64,000 nucleotides of DNA from Aphelocoma coerulescens (lineage: Eukaryota > Chordata > Aves > Passeriformes > Corvidae): positions 78,359,055 to 78,423,054 of the forward strand of contig NC_091017.1 in NCBI RefSeq assembly GCF_041296385.1, read 5' to 3'. Each line of letters begins with the position of its first letter. Positions within the stretch are counted from its first letter, which is position 1. The position numbers and the translations under genes were made by a program. Below the pieces are notes generated by a model. The model made no database searches. It was not told where the DNA came from and saw only the letters and a program-made list of their open reading frames with translations. Shown here one piece after another: positions 1 through 11,344 of this stretch.

Positions 1-138
1 CCAGGGAGGTTTGGAGTCCCCATCCGTGGAGGCGCCCAAGGAACTCCCGGATGTGGCACTGAGTGCCAAGGTGGGGATGGGGCACAGCTTGGACTTGGTG
101 ACCTTGGAGATCTTTTCCAACCCCAATGATTCCATGAA
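1..138 (+). mobile_element. CR1 LINE 3' fragment (second subfamily, 'SLEV-KEFLD' type)
   Basis: The segment reads like the C-terminal end of CR1 ORF2 and its 3' terminus: 'catcc-tggagg', then 'ctcccggatgtggcactgagtgcc', then 'gatcttttccaaccccaatgattccatga'. The same block recurs at 15111, 34437 and 45171. It is cut at its 5' side by the window edge, so its full length is unknown. No function is expected. Confidence 0.75.
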
Positions 139-404
139 CCAGGTGAGCTCCATGTGGGTCACACATTGTTCCTGGGACATCCTGGCCTCCAAGATCCGTC
201 TTATTTTTTTCACGGCCTCATTCCATGGGTGCAGGAAAGGAGCAGCGAGATTTGGAAGGTTCCCAGTGCCAGGTACATCCCATCCTGAGGGAACAGCACC
301 TGGACACCAATCCCGGATTGCTGGGACAACTTTGCTGGGTGAGGTCTTTTCAGGAAGGAGAGATCTGGGTTTAGATCTGGATTTAAAGATCAGGATTTAG
401 ATTT

Positions 405-500
405 GAGCAGCCTGCTTTAGTGGAAGGGGTCCCTGCCCATCGCAGGAGTTGGAATGAGATGAGCTTTAAGGTCCTTTTCAACCCAAACCATTCCATGATT
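405..500 (+). mobile_element. CR1 LINE 3' end, short
   Basis: About 95 bp matching the last part of other CR1 copies here: 'tagtggaaggggtccctgccc', then 'aaggtccttttcaaccc' and 'aaaccattccatgatt'. It is severely 5'-truncated, which is normal for CR1. Confidence 0.75.
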
Positions 501-1269
501 TTTAATTCAAGGTCACAGCCTTGTTTTAGGAACCTTGCCACAAATTAAGTGAGGAGAAAACTCTCGTAATGTATTCTCCCCTCACCCTGAAGAAAAAGTA
601 CATTTATTTTATTTTCTTTATTTTTTCTTCAGCCAACAACTCAAATAACGAGGGCTTGAAGGCGCCTTTCCTGTGCCGGGAAGGGATGGATCAGGGAACA
701 CCAGCAAGGAAAAGGTGAGGTGAGTGTAAGAGTGGGAAGGAGCAGGAGCTGCTGTGCCCCGGCCAGAGCCTTGGAACCCTGCCCATCTCCGAGTAACACA
801 CCCAGAGTTCTTTATTCCTCCCTGGCACCAGGACCTCCCCCGGGAGCCCCCACAGAAAAGATTTGCAGGAATTCTGGATACCTTTGCCCTGCCAGTGCTG
901 GGAGTCCATCCCATGGAGGGCTTGGCTTGGGTTCCTCCAGGTCCCTCGTGGCTCCCTGTTAGAATTAATTCATTTTTTCCCTCTGTTTTAAATCCCAAGG
1001 GCCTGGAACACCTGAGGACTGGTGGAGAGCTGATTTTCCAGCACATTGGGAGGGTGTGGGGAGGTCTTTCCAAGGCTTGGATGGCTGGGGAGGATGGAGA
1101 GATCCAAACCTGGGAGAGACTCATCTGCACAGCACACGGGGAGCAACACCTGGAGCCAGACACCCTTCCAGCTGTGCCCGGCTTCATCCCGCGGGATGCT
1201 CATCCCACAGAGAGGCAGGAAGGAGCTGGTGGAGTCGGGACCACGACCTAGGCGGGGTTTGCTGCGCCG
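501..1269. other. No recognised gene
   Basis: Unique DNA. Overlapping open frames exist on both strands (754-1251 plus, 165 codons; 988-1491 minus, 167 codons). Neither shows a known domain, and they cover the same bases, as expected in stop-poor GC-rich DNA. Confidence 0.55.
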
Positions 1270-1322
1270 TGGATGGTGGAGATGGTGGTGGTTGATGTTC
1301 AGATGGTGGTGGTTGATGGTTT
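1270..1322. repeat. Imperfect GGT/GAT trinucleotide repeat
   Basis: A short tract of 'gatggtggtggttgatg' words repeated about three times. Simple sequence. Confidence 0.7.
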
Positions 1323-1895
1323 GGACATTCCAGGGGACACCTGGAGCTGGCAGGGACCTCAGGGGACTGTCCCAGGCCTCTGGGATGAGCTCCATGGTGG
1401 GGAGCTGCAAACACACCGGAAAATCAGAATAACTCCACCTCCACCACCCTGCTCCTTCCTTCCTCCTGCTTGGAACCCGCCTTGGTGTCACAGCACGGGG
1501 CAGGTACCCCCTGAGAGATTTCTGGGAAGAGGAGCTGTTCCTGAAGTTCCTGAGGGTGAAGAGCTGATAACTCCAAGCGTGCGATGAGCCGGGAGGTTTT
1601 GGGGTTGTGTCTCCTCTCCCTGAGCACGGCCCTTATCTCTTATCTCGCATGCGGTTTCCTTCCCCACACGGAGCACAGATGGGGCAGGAGCCTGATAAGC
1701 AGGAAGGAATTTCCCCGCACCCTGAGCGTGGCTTGGGAAAAGGGGAGGGAGAGTGGAGGGGATCCAACATGCCAAGCTCCAGCTGCGATTCCCGGGAAAT
1801 CAATCAGCCAGGGAGGGGCAGGGCCCTTGGCAAACCGTGGGATTGGGAGGAAAACATCACAAAAAGGAGGCGGAGGGAGGGGCTGGAGGAGTTGG
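1323..1895. other. No recognised gene
   Basis: Unique DNA. Open frames at 1273-1587, 1607-1996 and 1640-1915 overlap on both strands and show no known domain. The only notable text is a GATA-like stretch near 1630-1650 ('cttatctcttatctcgcat'). Confidence 0.5.
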
Positions 1896-2208
1896 GAGTG
1901 AGTGGATGCTCCCAAAAGGGTCAGCAGGAGCTGGTATGGAAAGTCTGGGATTTGGGAAGCAGGCTGGTAATTAGGGAGATCAGGAGATGGGAATGAGTGG
2001 ATTTGTTCACAGGAGATGCTCCCAAAATTTTTACTGGGATCTGGTAGGGAAAGTCTGGGATTTGGGAAGCGGGCTGGTAATTAGGGAGATCAGGAGATGG
2101 GAATGAGTGGATTTGTTCGTAGGAGAGGCTCCCAAAAGGGTCAGCAGGATCCAGTAGGGAAAACTTGGGATTTGGGAAGCGGGCTGGTAATTAGGGAGAT
2201 CAGGAGAC
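1896..2208. repeat. 110-bp tandem repeat, three copies
   Basis: The phrase 'ctggtaattagggagatcagg' recurs at 1964, 2074 and 2184, giving a 110-bp period. Each unit also carries 'gctcccaaaa' and 'tgggatttgggaagc'. The first copy lacks about 16 bp at its left side. Copies differ by a few substitutions, so this is a moderately old local duplication. Confidence 0.9.
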
Positions 2209-3439
2209 CACGCTCATCCTGTGCTGAAAATCATCACCCAGGATTTGTGGACTGCAGTGGCAAAGGTTGGGAAAATCCACCTTTGGAATCTCCTCAGCAG
2301 TTTGGAAGTTCTGGTAGTGTCAGATGGAGCATTTGGGGGTTTTTTTTGAGGCTCCAGTTCCCTTCCAGAAGTCTGTAAGGCTTGAATTCTCCATCACCCT
2401 ACTTTGGGAATATGTCCAGAGGTGCTGTGCTCCTGCCGATATTCCATGTGGGAAAGCCTTTGCATGGACATTCAGCACAGGCTGCAGTTGGATTTAGGGA
2501 TCTTCCCTTTCCTTCCCTTCCTCTTTGGAGTGTGCAGTTATTTTAAATTAATCTTTGGGTCCAGGTCCCTCCATTCCCAGTCAGATTCCCAGTTTGGAGG
2601 AGTTTCTAACTCCTGTTAGGAAGGAGAAGGGTATTTTTGGGATGTGACCCTTTCCTTCGGGAGAGGGGCTGCTGCTGACAGGGATTGTCCTCATGGAATG
2701 TCTCATCCCGCTGAATTTAGGTGGAGAACTGGATTAGGGAAAACCTGGCCTTGACCTTGTCCCGCCAGGGTTGTTCCCCTTGAATTTTGGGAAGTTTTCT
2801 GCTGGCACAAAGTGAGGAAAGTGATTGAGGGTCTGTTGGACACGTGAGGATCCCAACTACCCAAACCAGCTCGAAGGGACAACAGAGCTGGGATTGGTGC
2901 TGGAGGAGTGGATTCCACTGCTGGGGGGGTCTCATCTATGACCCTGAGCCTTCCTTCCCAAGAAAAAAAGGGAATTGAATCCCCATTTCCATGGGAATTG
3001 CTGAGAGCACAGGTTTGGGGTTTCCTCCCCCCTTTCATTCCACCGGAATGGTGCCGTGGGGACAAGGGTGGGAGGATGCTCCAGGACACCAGGAACCTCT
3101 CCCCATGGAGCTCCAAACACCTGGACCTCTGGAGAGGAGGGAGGAGAAGGGAGGCCTCAGCTCCTGGGCTGGGAGCTGTGTCCTGGCAGGAATTTTGGTT
3201 TCCTTGTCCTCTGGAGTGAGGTTTGAACTCCCATCCCAAGTTCCTCAGGACTGAGAACTTGGGGGACTTCCATGGATCAGCTTCTCTGCTATCCATGTAG
3301 GAATGGTGGCCTTGTGCATGGGAGTGTCCCCACACCGAAATCTGCATCGTTATTCCCAAAATATCCTTCCAAGACTTTTCCTGTTGCATCCACCCAACCT
3401 GTAGGGTTTGTCTGGTCTGCTCATTTTCACTCTTTGTTC
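2209..3439. other. No recognised gene
   Basis: Unique DNA rich in 'tttggga' and 'ttccc' words. The longest frame is 2703-3389 on the minus strand (228 codons). It has no recognisable domain and overlaps several plus-strand frames, so it is probably fortuitous. Confidence 0.5.
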
Positions 3440-3795
3440 CTCTCGTTAAACTCCCCTGGAACCTTCTGTAGGATCTTCCAAATTGTTCCTCTTATTAAAT
3501 TCCCTGAGAACTTTTCCTAGGATCTTCCAAGCTTCTGCTTGGATGATTGCTCTCTTTAAATTCCTCTCAAAATTTTTTTCTAGGATCTCCCAAACCACTG
3601 CTTGGATGGTTCCTTTGATTAAATTCCCCTGGAACTTTTTCTGGGATCTCCCAAACCTCTGCTTGGATGGTTCCTCTGATTAAATTCCCCTGGAACTTTT
3701 TCCTGGGATCTTCCAAACTGCTGCTGGAATGGTTCCCCTTGTTAAATTCCCTTAGAACTTTTTCTAGGATCTTCCAAACTCTGCTTGGATGGATC
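3440..3795. repeat. ~63-bp tandem repeat, about six diverged copies
   Basis: Repeated order of 'ttaaattcccctggaac', 'tttttctaggatcttccaaa', 'ctgcttggatggttcc'. Six copies can be followed with substitutions and small indels. The overlapping frame at 3567-4022 minus is a by-product of the repeat. Confidence 0.85.
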
Positions 3796-5820
3796 CAGGG
3801 AGATGAACCTGCTGAGAAGAGGGACCTGAGCCAACAGCTGGGCAGAAGAAGGTGGAAGTGTATGCACGTGGCTGGGAGAGGGAGAGGACTTGGGAATGAG
3901 ATCCCGATGCTGTGATAGTGTCCTTGTGGGAGATGGATTGGTCCGGGGGTGTGAGAAAGGAATATTTGGAAGCGTGTGGGTGTGAGGTGTGTGTGAGACT
4001 GGGCCTGCCTTTCCCTCCCCACACTCTGAGAACCTTCTCAGGGTGTTCAAACAGGCCCCAGTTCCCAAAATAATCCACCCATCCCCAAAAATTCCGGAGT
4101 CTATGGCCCCCTGGAGGAGAAGGATTTGCTCCTGTGCCTCGGGACAGGTTTCCAGCAGCTCCTGCTGGAGGGCAGGGCAGGCGCCCAGGGGTGTTGGGGG
4201 TGTCCCAACCCCTCTCTTCGCCCCATAGCCGACTCTTGCCATCTTCCGAGGGACGGAGAAGTGGAACATCTCCGATCTCTCCTCCATCGCGCTCCCGGAA
4301 GGCCATGGAAGAGGCAACTGGACATCCATGGGCTGGAGGTGACATCACAAACTGCTGGAGAAGAGTGGAATTATGCCCGTTTTTATGTCATTGGCTTGAC
4401 AGGCTTGATAGTTTTCCCCTTCTGGAGTGCCCCTAAATCCACCTAAATCTTCAGAGCCCTGGATTTTAAGGCAAGGGCAGCACATGGGAAATGCTTCTGA
4501 TCCCAAAAAGTGCTGGCATCCCTGCCAGGTCATCGGGATTTTCCTGCTGTCAGCACTTCCCCTCACCAGCCCCAACATGCGGGAAATGCGGGCTCAGGTC
4601 CCTTTTCCCTCAGGAAAGGGCCAGGCCACCTCTCCCACCTGGAGCCATGTGGTGGCAAGTTCCTCTTTGCACCCATTTTTTCCCTGTTTTGGGAAAGCCA
4701 TCCCGCCTGGCAGAGAGAAAACCGGGATTCAGTGGGTCAGCAAGAAAGAACAAGCAAGGCTGGCCGTGTTGGCGCTCCGGGAAATTCGCCTGGGAGCCGG
4801 CGGAGCGGCCAGAGCTCCAGCTCCTGCTCCAAGGACTGTTGATGTGTTTGGAAATGAAACAACCCCTTGTGCTGGCGACTGGAATTCAGGTCTCCCCACT
4901 CCCAGGGGAGTGTCCCGATCCCAAGGCTCTGGAGTCATGCTCACTCTTGCCCTCTGGAGCTTCAGGCTTGGATTTGATGGTGGTTTTTTTCCTTGGTGAG
5001 GAGTTTCTCCCAAAAAAGGGGGGGTGAGCCCCTCTCCAGCTTTGCTGTCGGGAAGGGCTGGCAGGATTTGGAGGATTTCTGCCTCCGATGTCAGAGGGAG
5101 CCAGGCTGGGGTTTCCCAGATCCAGGGAACGCTCGCTGACATTTCAGTTGTTATTTGGGAAGGGATTGCAGGAATTTTGCCTCCTACTCCTGCTAATTAT
5201 GGGAATCTGCCAGATGTGGGGCACAGGATGGAAGCACCCACGGACCAGGCCTTGGTGGTGTCACCAGGCAGGGACACAAGACACGGACTGAGACACCTCT
5301 GACCATGTCCTGATGTTTTGGGGTTGGGAATTTTCACTAAAAATGGAGATTTTCCACGGATTCTGGTGCCCCCAGGGTGACAGAGCAGGTGAGCCAGGGT
5401 GTGAGAGTGAAATCTTGGATACATCCATGGATAAACACGCTCAGTTTGGCTGTGCAGACCCTCGTGGGGGAGTGTTCTTCCCGGTGATTTATCCTGGCAG
5501 TCTCCAAAGGCAGCCAGCCTTTGGAGAGGCCCCTTGGAAAGCAGCAGGGCCTGAAGCCTGGCAGGAAAATCCACCACGGAGCCCTAAACAGGAAAGCTTT
5601 GATATTCCTGGCGTTAGGAATGGCGAGCAAGGAGAGGGTCTTGCACAACTCCTTGGTGCTCCCACATCCCCCTCGGGTTTTAAAAGCTTTATAGCAGACC
5701 CTAAACTCCTTATAGGATCTCTCTCCTGACCCTGCCAGCGCTGAGCTCCCCTCTGGAATCCCGGAGGGTCCCCAACTCCGGTGCCGCCAAGTTCTGGTTG
5801 GGTCCTGCGCGTTGAGTCGG
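3796..5820. other. No recognised gene
   Basis: About 2 kb of unique DNA. The longest frames (3742-4329 and 3764-4348 minus; 4427-4999 plus, 190 codons) overlap each other on opposite strands and show no family motif. I find no splice-flanked exon I would defend. Confidence 0.5.
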
Positions 5821-5823
5821 TGC

Positions 5824-5940
5824 CTGTGGGCAAATCACTTCCACCTCTGTAGGATCTGGCTGTAAAGCGAGGTTAATAACCCCAAATTACCAACCTGTGA
5901 GAATTAATGAGCTCAGCCCGGCTCGGCCCTTTGAAGGCAG
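5824..5940 (+). mobile_element. MIR-like (CORE-SINE) relic
   Basis: The order 'tgtgggcaaatcact-tccacctctgt', 'ctgtaaagcgaggttaataacc', 'tgtgagaattaatgag', 'ggccctttgaa' follows the MIR core and 3' half (TGGGCAAGT-ACTTAACCTCT, CTGTAAAATGGGGATAATA, GTGAGGATTAAATGAG). MIR-type SINEs are ancient in amniotes and rare in birds. The match is by eye and diverged. Confidence 0.5.
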
Positions 5941-6329
5941 GAGGCATTACAGGAGCACGGGGCCATTATTGCCGAGTGTGGTTTTAATCTCGGCCTAGTT
6001 TCACTTACAAATTGGAGTTCTGCTCCCTTTGGACTGCACGGCACTAATTAGACAGGGAAGGGAGGAAATAAAGGTTTCCAGTGTTGGAAACCAGTTAATT
6101 TTAGGGTGCTTTGCTTTAATTGCGTCTGCAAAGACATTGGGAAAATGTGTAATGAGCTGAGAACGCTTGAACTTGGCTTTTATTGGTCCCTAAACCCTTG
6201 CTTCTGCTAAGTCACAAAATGCCAGTAAAAGAGTGGAGAACTCGACCCCTTTTTTTTTTTATTTTTTTGGGAATGCCGAGGAGAAATAATTCCTCCTTAT
6301 CCCGTTTCATGTCGCCCTCCTCCTCCATA
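5941..6329. other. Unique DNA, TAATT-rich
   Basis: No gene is seen. The stretch carries several TAATT/AATTA words (e.g. 'gcactaattagac', 'ccagttaatttta', 'tttaattgcgtc') between two SINE-like relics. It could be a conserved non-coding element, but nothing in the sequence alone proves this. Confidence 0.4.
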
Positions 6330-6440
6330 AATCCCGGAGCACTTCACAAAAGCGGGTGCAGCGCTCTGCCCTCTCGTTTGGGAAACACAGAGCAGAGGGA
6401 GGTGCTGGGATTTGCCCAGGGTCACGTAAATGAGGCTTTG
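6330..6440 (-). mobile_element. Second MIR-like relic, opposite orientation
   Basis: 'gggaaacacagagcagaggga', 'gatttgcccagggtcacgtaaatgag' resembles the reverse complement of the MIR core (GAGGAAACTGAGGCACAGAGAGG, CTTGCCCAAGGTCACACAGCTAG). It is diverged and short. It may instead be a related core-containing SINE. Confidence 0.4.
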
Positions 6441-6599
6441 GCTCAGTAAGAAACATGTGGCAATTTAGGAAAACAGGTGGAAAACACGCTGTGGACACTT
6501 ACCTCATTCTCAGGCTTGTTTTCACTTCAGCCAATTCCTATCGATTTAAGCTGGTTTTAGCTTAAAGTGAAGCTTTGCCGTGGTTTGTTGGACTGGGAT

Positions 6600-7087
6600 C
6601 TGTCTGGCTCCGGCACAGGAAAGATGTGGAGCTGCTGGAGAGATCCAGAGGAGGCACCAGGGAGATCAGAGGGATGGAGCAGCTCAGCTGGGAGAAAGGC
6701 TGGGAGAGCTGGGAATGTTCCCCTGGAGAAGGGAAGGAGCCAGGGAGAGCTGGGAGCCCCTTGCAGGGCCTAAAGGGGCTCCAGGAGAGCTGCAGAGGGA
6801 CTGGGGCCAAGGCATGGAGGGCCAGGAGGCAGGGAATGGCTTCCCAGTGGGAAAGGGGAGCTTGGGCTGGGATGTTGGGAAGGAATTGCTGGCTGGGAGG
6901 GTGGGGAGGGGCTGGGCTGGAATTGCCAGAGCAGCTGGGGCTGCCCCTGGATCCCTGGGAATGTCCAAGGCCAGGCTGGACACTGGGGCTTGGATCCACC
7001 TGGGACAGTGGGAGGTGTCCCTGCCCGTGGATGGGGTTGGAACTGGATTATATTTAATTCCCTTCCATCCCCAACCCATTCCAGGAC
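6600..7087 (+). mobile_element. CR1 LINE, longest copy of the main subfamily
   Basis: About 490 bp covering the end of CR1 ORF2 downstream of the reverse transcriptase, then the 3' end. One frame stays open through the element and beyond (6580-7401). It keeps the CR1 ORF2 C-terminal pattern, including 'SKARLDTGAW' and 'WEVSLPVDG' near its end, but it lacks RT and endonuclease domains, so it is a dead fragment. The 5' part ('gatgtggagctgctggagag', 'atccagaggagg') is absent from most other copies here. The 3' end is 'cccttccatccccaacccattcc'. Confidence 0.85.
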
Positions 7088-7194
7088 TCAGGGATTCAGG
7101 GATTATGGTCACTCGAGAGCCAAGCACTTCAATTCAAGTAATCCCAGCAGTCCGGGAGCTTCCAAACGGTGCCATCCACCTTCTCCTTGTGTTT

Positions 7195-7375
7195 GGAGAG
7201 CGCGGGAAGGGAGCGCAGCCCTGCAGCAGCCCCGGGGCCCGGCGGGGCAGCCCCCGCGGCGCTCGGTACCATGGACAGCGCTGGGACGGCCCCGCCACTC
7301 GCAGGGACCTGGCGGGTCCCAGCCCCGTCCCGGAGCTCCTGGTGGGACGTTGCCCCCCTCTCCTTCGTGCCCGCA
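7195..7375. promoter_or_regulatory. Small CpG-rich patch
   Basis: A dense run of CpG within about 170 bp ('gagcgcgggaagggagcgc', 'cccgcggcgctcgg', 'gggacgttgcccc'), in contrast to the CpG-poor surroundings. It contains an ATG (7271) opening a frame to 7401 or 7459 in different frames, none recognisable. It could be a small CpG island or just a GC-rich unique segment. Confidence 0.35.
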
Positions 7376-7686
7376 GCCCTTCAGAGGTTTTCTCGCAGTA
7401 GCAGCTTTTATTTGTCCTGGATTAGCTGTGGAAAATCCATAAAATCCGCCTGGATTTAAGAGGGTAGAGGGGGTACCTGCACACCTGAGATTGACACGTG
7501 AGGGGTTCTCCGTCTGCCGCAGGAAAAAAGGAGTTCTTCCTCCGCAAGCAGAGATTTTGACTTCTTAAAATCCCGTATGGATTAACGTCCCTGTATCCCT
7601 GCAGGGATGTGGAACGTGAGGAGGAAAAATCCATAAAAAGACACTTTTTTGGGGAAGTAGATTCAACACAATGAGGAAAGTTGTGG
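7376..7686. other. No recognised gene
   Basis: Unique DNA between a CpG patch and a CR1 copy. Nothing recognised. Confidence 0.5.
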
Positions 7687-7819
7687 CTTCCCCATCCCTG
7701 GAAGTGTCCAAGGCCAGGCTGGACAGGGCTTGGAGCAGCCTGGGATAGTGGAAGGTGTCCCTGCCTGTGGCAGGGGGTGGAAGGAGAAGATCTTTAAGGT
7801 CCACCCCAAACTATTTTCT
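7687..7819 (+). mobile_element. CR1 LINE 3' fragment
   Basis: 'ccccatccctggaagtgtcc', 'aaggccaggctggacaggg', 'gtgtccctgcctgtggcag', then 'tctttaaggtccacccc'. About 130 bp, 5'-truncated. The tail is degraded. Confidence 0.85.
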
Positions 7820-8696
7820 ATTTCTACAGCTACTTTCTGGAGGTGGGAATCTTCCTGGAATTCTCCCTCTAAAGGTTCAAGGACGGGTCATGAAGCTCAT
7901 TCTGGGAGCAGGGGGAGGTTCCCTTCCATGGAATCCCCTCAGCTCGCCGGGACAAAGGAGTGCTGGGAGCAGATCCATGGCGCCTTGCAGGTTCAACTCC
8001 TGTAATTTAATGTGTAGAACAGCTCCACCTTTGAGCCTGAGGAGCACAAAGTGGCTGGAGATTTAAACCTGGCTTAGCGGAGAACACAAAAGAGCTTAAA
8101 GTGCAAAAACGGAGCTCATTGCAAAACATCAGGTGAGGATCCCACCTCCAAGCATCGTTCGGCTCCAGCTGGGATCAGGACATGGGTGCTGAGCGCAGGG
8201 AATTGAGGACATCAAAACAGCAGCTCTGCAAAACCCAGGAGCACTGAAATTCCCGAGGAACTCGTTTGGCTTCTCGGGAACACGGGAGGGACAAAAGAGG
8301 TGCCAGGCCCTCAGCGAGGCTCTGGAGATCACCCAGATCTCACCTATTCCTGATGGATTTTAAGCTGTAGGTCTGGGATGAGTTGGACTTTTAACACCAG
8401 GTGGACACTTGGCCACCAGCTCGATGCTGCTGTGGGAGTGCTTCCTGGTGGAGTCAGATTTAAAGGGAAATTTGTGGATTTAAAGGGAAAAATCAGCACC
8501 TGGGAATCTGTGACTGTGGGGTCTGATGGTTTGCTGTGACCAAAATTCTACTCCTGGCCACACCAGCCTTGTCTGCAGCTTTAGGCAGGGTGGACAGTTG
8601 GTTCTAAGGCCAAGGATGCCCATGGGGGATGGGCAAGGTGATTTTGGTTGTCCTGGGATGTGCCAAGGCAGTGGATCAGGCACTGGAAGGATGTGG
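7820..8696. other. No recognised gene
   Basis: Unique DNA with only short frames. 'gcaggttcaactcctgta' near 7988 faintly resembles a tRNA B box but has no cloverleaf partner. Confidence 0.5.
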
Positions 8697-9040
8697 AGTC
8701 ATGGAATGGTTTGGCTTGGAAGGAACCTTAAATCCCATCCAGTCCCACCCCATCCATGGGCAGGGACACCTCCCACTGTCCCAGGCTGCTCCAAGCCCCA
8801 GTGTCCAGCCTGGCCTTGGACATTTCCAGGGATCCAGGGACAGCCACAGCTTCTCTGGGAATTCCATCCCAACCCCTCCCCACCCTCCCAGCCAGCAATT
8901 CCTTCCCAATATTCCACCTAAACCGTCCCACCTCTGTCAGTTCGAACCCGTTCCCCCGTTGTCCCACCACTACAATTCCTGACAAAGAGTCCCTCTCCAG
9001 CTTCCCTGGAGGCCCCTTCAGATCCTGGAGGGACGTCACT
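8697..9040 (-). mobile_element. CR1 LINE 3' fragment, relatively long
   Basis: Reads in reverse from 'catggaatggtttggcttgg' through 'tccagcctggccttggac' and 'gccagcaattccttcccaat' to 'gagtccctctccagcttccc' and 'ttcagatcctggagggac'. The parts beyond 8900 ('cgttcccccgttgtcccacc') are closer to the general avian CR1 sequence than the main local subfamily, so this is an older copy. Confidence 0.85.
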
Positions 9041-9107
9041 AAATATTTCATCTGTATTTCAGAAGCGTCCAGAGATTCCATCAAAGATCGTGTCCTAACT
9101 CCAGTTC

Positions 9108-9190
9108 TAGTGGACGGTGTCCCTGCTCGTGGCAGGGGTTGGTGGGAGATGATCGCCAAGGTCCCTTCCATCCCAAACCATTCCATGATT
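9108..9190 (+). mobile_element. CR1 LINE 3' end, short
   Basis: 'tagtggacggtgtccctgc', 'ccaaggtcccttccatccc', 'aaaccattccatgatt'. It is only 68 bp from an opposite-strand CR1, so the two ends sit in a head-to-head arrangement. Confidence 0.8.
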
Positions 9191-10355
9191 CCCTGGTCAT
9201 GGCCGTGTTGTGAGTTGGACAAACACAAACTCCTTGTTCTGAGAGGTTTGTCATCCATAGGGGGACAGAATAAGGGCTGGAGTACAGATTATTCCCGTTC
9301 TCCGTTGGGAAGGGATTTGGGGTTTGCAATATCCAGTCATTCCAAACCAAGGGATGGATGGCGGAGTTTGTGTTTGAGGAGAATGAGTTGGATCTCACAA
9401 TCTGTTGGAATCCAGAACCCTCTGGATTAGGACAACCAGAGCTGTCCTGAGCCGCGCATCGCTCCTGGATATTGGGAGAAGATGGTCCTGGGAGAGACTT
9501 TCTTCCCGTGTTTGACATGTGGATGGTGGAGCAGGAATGACAGAGGAGGTCGTGATTCCGGGAATGACGAGTTCTTGGATTCCTCAATCCTCTGGAGCTG
9601 AGGGAACTGGCAGGGATTTGCCCTGGAAGACAGTAGGGAAAAGAGATGTGGAAAACCCTAAACCAGGAAGATCTTGGGCCTTCCATGGAAGAATCTCCCA
9701 TCATCTCCTTGCCGAGGAGTCTCCCAATCCCTCCCAATCCATTGGCTGCTCTTCTGCAGTTCCAGAGCTTTCCTTGGGTCCCACTGGGTGCTGCTCGGGA
9801 TGAGGCAATCCTGGATCCACCACTTCCATGGGACGCCGGGGACAGGCTCCCTGCGTGCCTGGACACGCCACCCCAAAACTGTTTCTCCGTGCGAGTTTCC
9901 CACAGCCAGAGGAATTCCTTGCAGGAGCCACACCTGCTGCGAACTGGTTTAACACCAGTTTGTTAAATGGGAGAAGCTGATAGGGACTGGAACCCACTGG
10001 AAAACACCCGGCCCAGCCCAACCTGAACATCTGCACCCCGGGCAAAAGTTCCCTCTGAGGAGAAGGTGACAAATGTCACCTCCGGCACTCCCAGCGTGCC
10101 CATTCCGTGCTGGGGAAGGGAGCTGGGACACCCGGGAGGAATCCCATGGAGAATCCCAGTGCTGGCTGGAGGAACTCTGCAGGAAGGGCATGAAAACCAT
10201 TCCTCGGTGGAGAACTGGGATGAGTCCGGGCTCTGAAGCCCCTCTGGAAGTCTTGGGTGGGATTTTTTTGGCCATATTTTCCTGGCAACAAATCCACCCT
10301 CCTCGTTTTTCACTTGAAACAAGTTTTTCCAGGTCTGGAAGTGTCCCAAGTGAGA
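9191..10355. other. No recognised gene
   Basis: Unique DNA. The minus frame 9081-9866 (261 codons) starts in unique DNA and runs into CR1, and shows no domain. A 7-bp hairpin ('aactggt'-'accagtt', loop 5) lies at 9942-9960 and is too short to call as a terminator or RNA. Confidence 0.5.
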
Positions 10356-10360
10356 GGATT

Positions 10361-10387
10361 AAAAAAAAAAAAAAAATAAAAAAAATA

Positions 10388-10433
<46 letters not shown>
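10361..10433. repeat. A-rich tract plus (AT)n dinucleotide repeat
   Basis: A run of A with single T interruptions (10361-10389) leads into about 22 AT units ending at 10433. Likely polymorphic microsatellite. Confidence 0.95.
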
Positions 10434-10435
<2 letters not shown>

Positions 10436-11344
10436 AGCCGCTTAGAGGCTCCTGGGAACACCTTTGAGAGGTTTTAGTGTAATTTATGCTGAGCTTGGAA
10501 ACAAAACCTGGGCTGGTTTTGTTTTTAAACCAGGTCTGAAATTTAGGGCAATGGGAATGAAGAGAAATGAGAATTTTAGCTTCAAAAATCTTCCTCTAGA
10601 AAAATGGTTTTGCCCCAAAGGATCAAAAATATTCCTGATTATGGGTTGGAGAAATGGAATGAAGTAAATGATTCTTTCCTTGTCTCCTTTTCCAAGTCAG
10701 CTTTTTCCTGCTTGATTTTTCAATTTTAGATGAATTTTTAATAGTAAATTCCGATCTTTTGCAAAGGTTGAATTTTACCGATTGGAATGAAGTATTTAAT
10801 TCAACTTCTCTCCGTGGTCTCCATGGAATTATTTTCCCTTATTGATTGTTCCACTTGAAAAATGGAAGAGGTTGGGTTATTTGGGGTCATTTTTAATTCT
10901 TTTGGCTGCAGAGCAGAAGAATCAGGTCCTGGTGCCATTTAGGGTCCAGACTTGGACTGGTCTGGATGGCTGAGTTGCATGAGATGAGATTAAATTTATG
11001 CTTTGAAGGGGTTAAAATGTGCAAACCCAAATTTCAGGTTTCCCAAACTGCCTGGGTTTTTAAAATTATTTTTTATTATTATTATTTATTGAAATAGATG
11101 ACAGAAAATATGTGGGTTTTTCTCTTCCACATCTCTCTCAGGATTTTTCCCTCCCTCTTAACCTGTTTCAGCCCCTCCTTGTCCATCCTGATGTCAGCAT
11201 TGCTGGCTGCTCCTCCTTTATTTATCCAGAACACAAAAAATTCCCATTCCAGCCCAAACTTGCCGGCTATTTTTGTCTCCTGGCTGCCACCAAACAGGTG
11301 TCAAATCCCTGGAGTCAGCAGAGGCAGGACAGTGGAAGGGAGAG
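10434..11344. other. AT-richer unique DNA, no gene
   Basis: Less GC-rich than its surroundings, with A/T homopolymers (e.g. 'ttattttttattattattat' near 11069). No frame worth reporting. Confidence 0.55.

Noticed and set aside
6580..7401. 273-codon plus frame
   Set aside because: The body is a CR1 ORF2 C-terminal remnant and the rest is GC-rich unique DNA. It is a fossil, not a gene.
7980..8010. tRNA gene, from a B-box-like 'ggttcaactcc'
   Set aside because: No A box, acceptor stem or anticodon arm can be built around it.
9942..9960. Hairpin as a transcription terminator or small RNA
   Set aside because: A 7-bp stem with a 5-base loop is too short to interpret in a vertebrate genome.
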